From an uncultured Clostridia bacterium (lineage in GTDB: Bacteria; Bacillota_A; Clostridia; Oscillospirales; Oscillospiraceae), in contig CAMVIC010000109.1 of NCBI GenBank assembly GCA_947167435.1, positions 1-5,941 of the forward strand: a stretch of 5,941 nucleotides of DNA, written 5' to 3'. Every line of letters starts with the position of its first letter. Position 1 is the stretch's first letter. The translations under genes and the position numbers were made by a program. This document shows, piece after piece, positions 1 through 5,361 of this stretch. Under the pieces are notes generated by a model. That model worked only from the letters and a program-made list of their open reading frames with translations. It was not told the origin of the DNA and searched no databases.

Positions 1-24
1 TTTTTCGCCTGACCAGGCGAAAAA
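1..24. repeat. Perfect inverted repeat (hairpin) at the left edge
   Basis: Positions 1-10 are exactly complementary to 15-24, with a four-base GACC loop. The arm reads TTTTTCGCCT, so the T run is at the outer 5' end and the A run at the outer 3' end. That is the reverse of a factor-independent terminator on either strand. The first five Ts could instead be the U-tract of a terminator lying off the window. It abuts the next hairpin with no gap. Confidence 0.6.
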
Positions 25-46
25 TCAGAGGGGAAAGCCCCTCTGA
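25..46 (-). terminator. Second tandem hairpin, terminator-like on the minus strand
   Basis: TCAGAGGGG (25-33) pairs perfectly with CCCCTCTGA (38-46) around an AAAG loop. Read on the minus strand the stem is followed directly by TTTTT (positions 24-20), the form of an intrinsic terminator. On the plus strand it is followed by AACTCCCC and would not terminate. No minus-strand gene is seen to its right, so it may block antisense transcription or be part of a dispersed palindromic repeat rather than the end of a gene. Confidence 0.45.
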
Positions 47-91
47 ACTCCCCTTGACATGGAGTAGATTGAATCGCTATCTGGAAACGCC

Positions 92-121
92 TTTACCCAG
101 GCGGAACGAACACGGTATAAG
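92..121 (+). promoter_or_regulatory. Candidate promoter of rarA
   Basis: TTTACC (92-97, four of six matches to TTGACA) and TATAAG (116-121, five of six to TATAAT) are separated by 18 bases. Transcription would begin near 128, about 20 bases before the ribosome binding site. A perfect TTGACA at 54-59 has no good -10 partner at 16-18 bases, so the downstream pair is preferred. It is called from consensus matching only. Confidence 0.35.
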
Positions 122-158
122 CGTAGATTTTTACAGAAATACCCCACAGGAGGCGCCT

Positions 159-1409
159 ATGTACAAGCCCCTTGCAGATGAAATCCGCCCGGCCTCACTG
201 GAGGACGTGGTGGGACAGAAGCATATTCTCGGCCCCAACGGCATGCTCCGCCGCATCGTGGAAAGCGGGCAGATTCCCAACATGATTTTTTACGGGCCCT
301 CAGGCACCGGCAAGACCACCGTGGCCCGCATCATTGCCGAGCGCACCAACCGCAGCCTGCGCAAGCTCAACGCCACCACCGCCGGCATCGCGGACATCAA
401 GCGCATCATCGACGAGCTGGACACCCTCCTGGCCCCGGGCGGCGTGCTGCTGTATCTGGACGAGATCCAGTATTTCAACAAAAAGCAGCAGCAGTCCCTG
501 CTGGAGTTTATCGAGGACGGGCGCATCACCCTGATCGCCTCCACCACCGAAAACCCCTATTTCTGCGTGTTCAACGCGATTCTGAGCCGCTCCACGGTTT
601 TCGAGTTCAAACCGGTCGGCCCGGAGGAGGTGGAGAAGGCGGTGCAGCGGGCCGTGGCCATCCTGAACGGGCGGCGGGAGAAGCCGCTGCAGCTGGAAGA
701 CGGCGTCACCCGGCGCATTGCCCTCTCCTGCGGCGGGGACGTGCGCAAAGCCATCAACGCGGTGGAGCTGCTGTTTTCCGCTTCCGGGGACCGAGACAGC
801 GTCAGCATGGAGGACGTACTGGCCATCTCCCAGCGCAGCGCCATGCGCTATGACCGGGACGGGGACGACCACTTTGACATTCTCTCCGCCCTGATGAAGT
901 CCCTGCGGGGCTCGGACCCGGACGCGGCGCTGCACTATCTGGCACGACTTCTGGAGGTGGGGGACCTGACCGGCGCCTGCCGCCGGATCCTCTGCTCTGC
1001 CAGCGAGGATATCGGCCTTGCCTGGCCCCAGGCGGTGCCCATCGTGAAGGCCTGCGTGGATTCGGCGCTGCAGCTGGGCCTGCCGGAGGCGCGGCTGCCC
1101 CTGGCGGAGGCCTGCATCGTCCTGGCCACCGCGCCAAAATCCAATTCCGGCGTCATGGCCATCGACGCGGCCCTGGCGGACGTGCGCGCCGGCCGCACCG
1201 GCAGCATCCCCCGGGAGCTGCAGAACGTGCACGCCGACGGCACCGGCTTCGAGCGGGAGCAGGGCTATCGGTATCCCCACGATTTCCCGGGCCACTGGGT
1301 CAGACAGCAGTACCTGCCCGACGAGCTGCGAAACGCCCGTTACTACGAGTACGGCGACAACAAGACCGAGCAGGCCGCCAGGCGGTACTGGGACGAGATC
1401 AAGAAATAG
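159..1409 (+). CDS. rarA: RarA/MgsA, replication-associated recombination AAA+ ATPase
   Basis: RarA (MgsA) is a cytoplasmic clamp-loader-like ATPase that acts with SSB at stalled replication forks. In the 416-residue product, Walker A is GPSGTGKT at 46-53, Walker B LLYLDE at 97-102, sensor 1 TTENP at 129-133, the SRS arginine finger at 143-145 and a sensor-2 type GGDVRKA at 192-198. The family-typical GDDHFDILSALMKSLRG segment follows at about 235-251, then SEDIG at 282-286 and PKSN at 326-329. Length matches the usual 420-450 residues. The reading frame stays open back to a TTG at 54, but ATG 159 is chosen. AGGAGG lies five bases upstream of it, and MYKPLADEIRP is the normal RarA N terminus. 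The 35 extra residues resemble nothing known to me. It heads a unit with the DUF951 and GIY-YIG genes downstream. All catalytic motifs are intact. Confidence 0.95.
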   Translation: MYKPLADEIRPASLEDVVGQKHILGPNGMLRRIVESGQIPNMIFYGPSGTGKTTVARIIAERTNRSLRKLNATTAGIADIKRIIDELDTLLAPGGVLLYLDEIQYFNKKQQQSLLEFIEDGRITLIASTTENPYFCVFNAILSRSTVFEFKPVGPEEVEKAVQRAVAILNGRREKPLQLEDGVTRRIALSCGGDVRKAINAVELLFSASGDRDSVSMEDVLAISQRSAMRYDRDGDDHFDILSALMKSLRGSDPDAALHYLARLLEVGDLTGACRRILCSASEDIGLAWPQAVPIVKACVDSALQLGLPEARLPLAEACIVLATAPKSNSGVMAIDAALADVRAGRTGSIPRELQNVHADGTGFEREQGYRYPHDFPGHWVRQQYLPDELRNARYYEYGDNKTEQAARRYWDEIKK

Positions 1410-1434
1410 TGGCTGGTAGTTAGTAGATAGTAGT
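1407..1434. repeat. TAGT-rich low-complexity spacer
   Basis: TAGT occurs at 1407, 1417, 1421, 1428 and 1431, the first within the rarA stop codon. This gives an AT-rich patch between two GC-rich genes. It is not palindromic and contains no recognisable promoter. It may be simple slippage-derived sequence. Confidence 0.4.
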
Positions 1435-1467
1435 AAGAGAACGGTCGGAAGACGATAAGGAGCGGAA

Positions 1468-1659
1468 ATGGATATACAGGTCGGCGATATTCTGACCATG
1501 AAGAAGGCCCATCCCTGCGGCAGCCGGGAGTGGCAGGTGCTGCGCATCGGGGCGGATTTCAAGCTCCGCTGCCTGGGCTGCGGCCACGAGGTCATGGGCG
1601 CCCGGCAGAAGTTTGAGAAAAGCGTCCGCCAGGTGAAACGGGAGGAAAAACAGGTGTGA
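1468..1659 (+). CDS. DUF951 family small cysteine-containing protein
   Basis: A 63-residue protein that I recognise as DUF951, a small family widespread in Firmicutes with no established function. Family hallmarks are an N-terminal VGDILTMKKAHPCG (HPCG at 15-18), the central R-x-G-A-D-F-K segment at about 26-32, CLGCGH at 35-40, and a KFEK stretch at 48-51 before a basic tail. Cys17, Cys35 and Cys38, with His15 or His40, would suit a zinc-binding knuckle. That and the basic C terminus suggest nucleic-acid contact, which is inference. There is no signal peptide or membrane segment, so it should be cytosolic. TAAGGAG lies five bases before the ATG. The stop codon overlaps the start of the next gene, implying translational coupling, and rarA ends 58 bases upstream. 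Confidence 0.9.
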   Translation: MDIQVGDILTMKKAHPCGSREWQVLRIGADFKLRCLGCGHEVMGARQKFEKSVRQVKREEKQV

Positions 1660-1904
1660 ACGTCTGCTATATCCTCCGCTGCGCCGACGGCAGCCTGTAC
1701 ACCGGCTGGACCAACAACCTGGAAAAGCGGCTGCGGGCCCACAACGGAGGCACCGGCGGGAAATACACCCGCGCCCGCCGCCCGGTGAAGCTGGTGTATG
1801 CCGAGCAGTTCGACACCCGGCAGGAGGCCATGAGCCGGGAATGGCACATCAAGCGCCTGAGCCGGGCGGAGAAGCTGCAGCTGATCGATGCGGCAGGCCT
1901 GTGA
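1656..1904 (+). CDS. Small GIY-YIG nuclease-domain protein (UPF0213/YhbQ type)
   Basis: An 82-residue protein consisting only of a GIY-YIG domain. The first motif is VCYIL (3-7) and the second LYTG (14-17). The likely catalytic arginine is Arg25 in EKRLRAHN, and the likely metal-binding glutamate is Glu62 in SREWHIKRL, matching the order in YhbQ. Members of this stand-alone group have been reported to cut DNA, but their cellular job is poorly defined. The start is GTG at 1656, sharing GTGA with the DUF951 stop codon, with GGAGG ten bases upstream. Some members start further upstream, but in-frame extension here would run through the DUF951 gene. Placement after rarA suggests a DNA repair or processing role, which is an inference from context. 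No substrate-recognition domain is attached. Confidence 0.9.
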   Translation: MNVCYILRCADGSLYTGWTNNLEKRLRAHNGGTGGKYTRARRPVKLVYAEQFDTRQEAMSREWHIKRLSRAEKLQLIDAAGL

Positions 1905-1966
1905 CGGACTTTTGAGACAGCCCTTTTGCGATTTCTCATATTGTTTCCAATTCTGAAATAATTTGG

Positions 1967-1995
1967 TTGTAATCTTAACAAGGGTGTAGTAAAAT
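1967..1995 (+). promoter_or_regulatory. Promoter of the exported flavoprotein gene
   Basis: TTGTAA (1967-1972, four of six) and TAAAAT (1990-1995, five of six) are exactly 17 bases apart in an AT-rich stretch that stands out from the flanking genes. A second possible -10, TATAAG, follows at 1995-2000 without a well-spaced -35. The start of transcription would be near 2002. A loose dyad, CCAA at 1947-1950 and TTGG at 1963-1966, touches the -35 and could be an operator, but support is weak. The remaining part of 1905-1946 shows nothing else definite. Confidence 0.6.
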
Positions 1996-2007
1996 ATAAG
2001 TCGATAC

Positions 2008-2056
2008 AGGGCGGAAAGCCGCAGGAGCAGGCGCTGCCTTCCTGCGGCTTCGCCCT
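2008..2056 (+). promoter_or_regulatory. Long hairpin in the 5' leader of the flavoprotein mRNA
   Basis: The arm at 2008-2026 pairs with 2040-2056 over 17 base pairs, with two extra bases bulged on the 5' side near 2014-2016. The apical part can form an additional GCAG/CTGC helix (2027-2030 with 2034-2037). If transcription starts near 2002, the RNA begins almost directly with this structure. No T-tract follows, so it is not a standard attenuator. It may protect the 5' end of the message or bind a regulator. The ribosome binding site at 2074-2078 is left free. Confidence 0.55.
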
Positions 2057-2086
2057 ACAAACAGATTATTTTTGGAGGTATGCGCT

Positions 2087-4018
2087 ATGAAAAATCTTTC
2101 CCGCCGCGAGTTCCTGAAGGGGACCGCGGCAGCGGGCCTTGGCCTGGCTGCCACCCAGCTTTTCGGCGTGAAAGCCCTGGCCGAGTCCGAGTTCACCTTT
2201 AAGCCCGGCACCTATCAGGCCACTGCCTACGGCAACCTGAGCTATGTGACCGTGGAGTGCACCTTCAGCGAAACCGCGCTGACCGACGTGCAGATTATCT
2301 CCCAGAACGAGACCCCCATCCTCTTCTCCCAGGTACAGGAGAAGCTGATCCCCGCCATCATCGAAAACCAGGCCGGCGGCCTGGACGGCATCACCGGCGC
2401 CTCCAACTCCTCCCGCGCAGTTAAGGAAGCCATTGCCGACTGCGTGGCCCAGGCCGGCGGCGACAAGGAAGCCTGGCTTGCCAAGACCGTCACCGCGGTG
2501 GCCGGCTCCGACGAGACCTATGATGTGGACGTCTGCGTGGTTGGCTGCGGCGGCTCCGGCTTCATGGCCTCCATCACCGCAGGCAAGCTTGGCGCCAAGG
2601 TGCTGACCATCGAGAAGGCCAGCTCCGTTGCCGGCGTCAACGGCATCAAGGTCTCCGGTCCCTTCGGCGTGGACACCTCCGTGCTGCACGCCCGTGAAGG
2701 CGGCACCACCCTGGAAGTGGACGAGGTTTTCCAGCATGTGATGAACTACACCCACTGGACCCCCAACCCCGCCCTGATGCACCGCTGCCTGGACGAGAGC
2801 AAGAACGCGGTGGAGAACCTGGTGGAGATGGGCTATGTCATGCAGGAGGCCAACTTCCGCTTTGAGACTCCCTTCTATCAGGAGAAGGGCGGCTTCCACC
2901 TGATCACCAACAGCCTGGACGAGCGCGTGGAGCTGTGGAACAAGGCCCTGGAGGACGCGGGCGTTGAAGTGCTCTTCAACACCACCGCCACCGGACTGCT
3001 GATGGACGGCGACAAGGCCGTTGGCGTCACCGCCAAGAAGGCGGACGGCACCAGCGTGACCGTCAACGCCAAGGCAGTCATCATCGCCTCCGGCGGCTAC
3101 CTGGGCAACCGCGACCTGCAGGAGAAGTTCCTCAAGACCCGCAACCTGAATGCCGCAGCGGGCGGCAACAGCCTCTGCACCGGCGACGGCATCATGATGG
3201 CCGAGGATGCGGGCGCTGTGCTCTGCAAGACCTTCGGTTACTGCCCCTGCGAATACGGCGGAACCAACTCCAAGGCCTCCCGTCCCGCCAAGCAGGACAA
3301 ATACGACCAGAACCTGGCCTTCAAGTTCGGCCTCTACGGCAACCTGCTGGTGGACGCCGAGGGCAAGCGCTTCATCAACGAAGGCCTGCTGTGCGACTAC
3401 CCCATGAGCTACGGCTCCGAGCAGATCGTGCTGAACGCCCCCTGGTACGGCATCGTGGACCAGGCCTACGTGGACGCCATGAGCACCATCGGCCTGTATG
3501 ACTATACCATCGCCAAGGGCGCCGAGCCCGTGGAAGGAAAGTGGTTCATCGGCAACTACTTCAAGGGCCGCATCCTGGACAAGCTGCCCGAGGACATTGA
3601 GGAAGGCATCCGCGAGGGCTGGCTGGCCAAGGCCGATACCCTGGAGGAGCTGGCCGAGGCCTTTGGTCTGACCAACCTGCCCGAGACCGTCGCCCAGTAC
3701 AACGAGTACTGCGACAAGGGCGTGGACGAGCAGTTCGGCACCAACCCCTGGTACCTGAGCAAGGTGGAGAAGGGACCCTTCTACGCCGTACAGTGCGAGC
3801 CCTCCGCCTGGAGCACCTTCGGCGGCATCCGCACCGACGACAAGCTGCGCGCCCTCAAGGCGGACAACACCCCCATGCAGGGCCTGTACGTGGTCGGCAC
3901 CGACAACGGCTCCCTGTACTACAGCCCCTACTATGACGTGCCCGGCTACTGCTACGGCCTGTGCATCGACTCCGGCTATATCGCCGCCAACGAGGCGCTC
4001 TCGTACATCCAGGAGTAA
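2087..4018 (+). CDS. Tat-exported FMN/FAD reductase, fumarate-reductase-like, substrate unknown
   Basis: A 643-residue secreted flavoprotein. A Tat signal opens it (SRREFLKG at 5-12, hydrophobic run to about 28, likely AxA cleavage after Ala32). An FMN-binding domain follows (about 36-121) with DGITGAS at 100-106, the usual ApbE-type covalent flavinylation motif, Ser106 being the candidate attachment residue. The FAD-binding fumarate reductase-like domain has GCGGSG at 153-158 with Glu176, ASGGYLG at 334-340 and GLYVVGT at 599-605. Such proteins reduce organic acceptors outside the membrane during anaerobic respiration. No haem-binding CxxCH is present, so electrons probably enter through FMN. 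Aligned by eye to Shewanella Fcc3, the proton donor Arg402 is Cys436, and Glu378, Arg381 and His504 become Phe412, Gly415 and Ser576. Fumarate is therefore unlikely to be the substrate. ATG 2087 is chosen because GGAGG lies eight bases upstream; an in-frame TTG at 2072 would displace the Tat motif. No partner oxidoreductase or ApbE lies in the window. Codon use is strongly biased, suggesting high expression. Confidence 0.88.
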   Translation: MKNLSRREFLKGTAAAGLGLAATQLFGVKALAESEFTFKPGTYQATAYGNLSYVTVECTFSETALTDVQIISQNETPILFSQVQEKLIPAIIENQAGGLDGITGASNSSRAVKEAIADCVAQAGGDKEAWLAKTVTAVAGSDETYDVDVCVVGCGGSGFMASITAGKLGAKVLTIEKASSVAGVNGIKVSGPFGVDTSVLHAREGGTTLEVDEVFQHVMNYTHWTPNPALMHRCLDESKNAVENLVEMGYVMQEANFRFETPFYQEKGGFHLITNSLDERVELWNKALEDAGVEVLFNTTATGLLMDGDKAVGVTAKKADGTSVTVNAKAVIIASGGYLGNRDLQEKFLKTRNLNAAAGGNSLCTGDGIMMAEDAGAVLCKTFGYCPCEYGGTNSKASRPAKQDKYDQNLAFKFGLYGNLLVDAEGKRFINEGLLCDYPMSYGSEQIVLNAPWYGIVDQAYVDAMSTIGLYDYTIAKGAEPVEGKWFIGNYFKGRILDKLPEDIEEGIREGWLAKADTLEELAEAFGLTNLPETVAQYNEYCDKGVDEQFGTNPWYLSKVEKGPFYAVQCEPSAWSTFGGIRTDDKLRALKADNTPMQGLYVVGTDNGSLYYSPYYDVPGYCYGLCIDSGYIAANEALSYIQE

Positions 4019-4049
4019 GCTTTCGCAAGTTCATAAGGATCCACAAAAC

Positions 4050-4082
4050 GAACCCCCTTGCCGGATTTCGGCAAGGGGGTTC
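4050..4082 (+). terminator. Strong hairpin ending the flavoprotein unit
   Basis: A perfect 14-base-pair stem (4050-4063 with 4069-4082) with a GATTT loop lies 31 bases after the stop codon. It is very GC-rich. On the plus strand it is followed by AGACTG rather than a T run. On the minus strand it is followed by GTTTTG, closer to a canonical terminator. Position argues for termination or 3'-end stabilisation of the upstream gene, possibly in both directions. Confidence 0.6.
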
Positions 4083-4310
4083 AGACTGCAGAGGTGGTCC
4101 GTCTCTGTTATCGCGAACCGGTGACCTGTGTCACTGCAAAGCAAGGATCACGTTACACGCTTCCCGCGCGTCGCGCAGATGTGGCTATCTGGATCCAAAA
4201 AACGGACTATTGTGTCAACAGCAGCACAGGATTATTCTGGAAAAACCGATTTGACAACTCTGAAATGCGATCTCCCGATAGCGTACGGAAAGTACGTCTT
4301 GCGGAAAATG
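4083..4310. other. Gene-free spacer
   Basis: About 230 bases of lower GC content without a supportable gene. Short overlapping forward reading frames exist but have no ribosome binding sites, recognisable protein motifs or neighbour-like codon use. Minor structures are GTGAC/GTCAC around CTGT at 4121-4134 and CGTAC/GTACG around GGAAA at about 4282-4296. A weak promoter-like pair, TTGTGT at 4210 and TATTCT at 4233, is 17 bases apart. I see no tRNA, known riboswitch or mobile element. Confidence 0.5.
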
Positions 4311-4314
4311 CCGC

Positions 4315-4343
4315 TTGTCTTTTGCGGCTGTGTTCGTTATACT
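4315..4343 (+). promoter_or_regulatory. Promoter of the ThrE-type exporter operon
   Basis: TTGTCT (4315-4320, four of six) and TATACT (4338-4343, five of six) are separated by exactly 17 bases. This predicts transcription from about 4350 and a leader of roughly 219 bases before the first gene. It is the best-matching pair in the spacer. Confidence 0.55.
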
Positions 4344-4349
4344 GAAAAT

Positions 4350-4568
4350 CACCTCAGAGGCTGGTTTCTGCTCCGGCGCAGAATAGGATGGATCGGGCCG
4401 GAGCGGGAATAAAACCGGGGAAGCGCTGATGAAACGACAGATGCAGAGAGATGCTTCGCGCCTTCCCTGACGCTGTTTTCCCGCCGCCGACGCGGCATAT
4501 AACACGAAAGAATGAGCGCCTTCCGGAGTCCGGGAAACGGAAGCCGGAAAGCGCACGGAGAGGGAAGG
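4350..4568 (+). promoter_or_regulatory. Structured leader with alternative pairings before the exporter genes
   Basis: Segment A GGGAAGCGC (4418-4426) can pair with B GCGCCTTCCC (4458-4467), with one bulged C. Segment C GCGCCTTCCGG (4516-4526) can pair with D CCGGAAAGCGC (4544-4554), with one mismatch and an inner TCCG/CGGA helix. B and C share the nonamer GCGCCTTCC, and A and D are near copies, so A:C and B:D are also possible. CCTTCCCT (4461-4468) is fully complementary to AGGGAAGG (4561-4568), the bases between the ribosome binding site and the start codon. A long-range GCTCCGG/CCGGAGC pair (4370-4376, 4398-4404) lies upstream. No known riboswitch or T-box motif was recognised. A regulatory role is inferred from complementarity only. 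Confidence 0.45.
4429..4470 (+). CDS. Possible 13-residue leader peptide
   Basis: A tiny reading frame encoding MKRQMQRDASRLP. GGGGAAG (4417-4423) lies five bases upstream as a possible ribosome binding site. That site lies inside leader segment A, and the stop codon directly follows segment B, so translation would open the A:B helix. The CGA and AGA arginine codons look rare for this sequence, and the peptide ends in proline. A 13-codon frame at 4388-4429 (MDRAGAGIKPGKR) ends in TGATG, overlapping this start by one base, but lacks a well-spaced binding site. Frames this short arise by chance, so confidence is low. Confidence 0.22.
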   Translation: MKRQMQRDASRLP

Positions 4569-5345
4569 ATGGAGAACCTGACAAAACGGGAGCAGGGTCA
4601 GCTGCTGGACTGCCTGCTGGATATGGGAGAGCTGCTGTTGGACGCGGGGGCGGAGGTCAGCCGGGTGGAGGACACCCTCAGCCGGGTGGGCAGAGCCTAT
4701 GGAGCCCGGCGGATGGACGTGTTTGTGATTACCTCCATCATCAGCATGACCATGGAGTTTCCCGATGAGGAGGCGGCGACGGAGACCCGGCGCATCCATT
4801 CCGGCAGCAGCACGGACTTTGTCCGGCTGGAAAGACTCAACGAGCTGAGCCGGGAGTGCTGCACGGCCCCCCTTCCTCTGCCGGAGCTGCGCGCCCGGGT
4901 GGACCATATCGCCGCGGGCCGCAAGCCCTTCCGGGTGATCTGGAGCGGCAGCGTGCTGGCAGCCGGGGCCTTTGCGGTTTTCTTCGGCGGCACGATCTGG
5001 GACGGCCTGGCCGCGGCGGTGTTCGGCCTGGGCATCTGCCTGCTGCAGCGCTGGCTGGACCGGACGGAGCTGAACCCTGCGGCGATGAACCTGCTGATCT
5101 CGCTGCTGGTGGGGCTTGGCGTGGGCGCCGCGGCGAAGCTGATTCCCGGCCTGCACATGGACATGATCCTGATCGGGGACATCATGCTGCTGATTCCGGG
5201 CCTTGCCATGACCAACGCCATCCGCAACATTCTCCTGGGCGACACCATCTCCGGTGTGGTGCGCCTGGCGGAGAGCCTGCTCTGGGCCATGGCCCTGGCG
5301 GGCGGCATCATGATGTCACTGCTGCTGATGGAAGGCATTCTGTGA
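4569..5345 (+). CDS. ThrE/YjjP-type exporter, large subunit
   Basis: A 258-residue membrane protein of the ThrE family (PF06738 half). The soluble N-terminal part carries the family start LLLDAGAEVSRVEDTLSRVG (23-41) and the VFVITSIISMT segment (51-61). Membrane segments are expected near 123-140, 144-160, 172-192, 197-215 and 232-257. The signature GDIMLLIPGLAMTNAIR (203-219), then GDTISG and the R-L-A-E segment, is intact. In one-protein members such as Corynebacterium ThrE this half is fused to the part encoded by the next gene. Here they are separate, as in E. coli YjjP/YjjB. ThrE exports threonine and serine, while YjjPB has been reported to export succinate, so the substrate is open. 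ATG 4569 is chosen because GGAG lies eight bases upstream and the protein then begins as relatives do. An in-frame ATG at 4512 lies in the leader hairpin and has only a weak site. Confidence 0.9.
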   Translation: MENLTKREQGQLLDCLLDMGELLLDAGAEVSRVEDTLSRVGRAYGARRMDVFVITSIISMTMEFPDEEAATETRRIHSGSSTDFVRLERLNELSRECCTAPLPLPELRARVDHIAAGRKPFRVIWSGSVLAAGAFAVFFGGTIWDGLAAAVFGLGICLLQRWLDRTELNPAAMNLLISLLVGLGVGAAAKLIPGLHMDMILIGDIMLLIPGLAMTNAIRNILLGDTISGVVRLAESLLWAMALAGGIMMSLLLMEGIL

Positions 5346-5361
5346 GAGGGGGGAGACGCAG

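Noticed and set aside
54..83. Promoter using the perfect TTGACA at 54-59
   Set aside because: At spacings of 16-18 bases the -10 candidates (CTATCT, TATCTG) match poorly, so I prefer 92-121.
54..158. N-terminal extension of RarA from the TTG at 54
   Set aside because: AGGAGG sits five bases before ATG 159, relatives begin with the sequence encoded there, and the extra 35 residues have no family resemblance.
300..1847. Minus-strand open frame of 515 codons
   Set aside because: It runs antisense across three well-identified genes, has low-complexity composition and no family motif. It is typical of GC-rich coding DNA read backwards.
4251..4282. Promoter using the perfect TTGACA at 4251-4256
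   Set aside because: No acceptable -10 hexamer lies 16-19 bases downstream; TTGTCT/TATACT at 4315-4343 is better.
4058..4412. Overlapping forward open frames (4058-4345, 4128-4412) after the reductase
   Set aside because: They have no ribosome binding site, recognisable protein motif or neighbour-like codon pattern, and the first starts inside the terminator hairpin. They are probably chance frames.
4512..4568. Exporter start at ATG 4512
   Set aside because: It has a weak ribosome binding site and lies within a hairpin region. ATG 4569 has GGAG at eight bases and gives the family's usual N terminus.
4350..4568. Known riboswitch or T-box in the exporter leader
   Set aside because: I looked for the T-box AGGGTGGNACCGCG element and for TPP, cobalamin and fluoride motifs and found none.
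4215..5156. Minus-strand open frame of 313 codons
   Set aside because: It is largely antisense to the exporter gene, which has clear ThrE signatures. No motif or binding site supports it.
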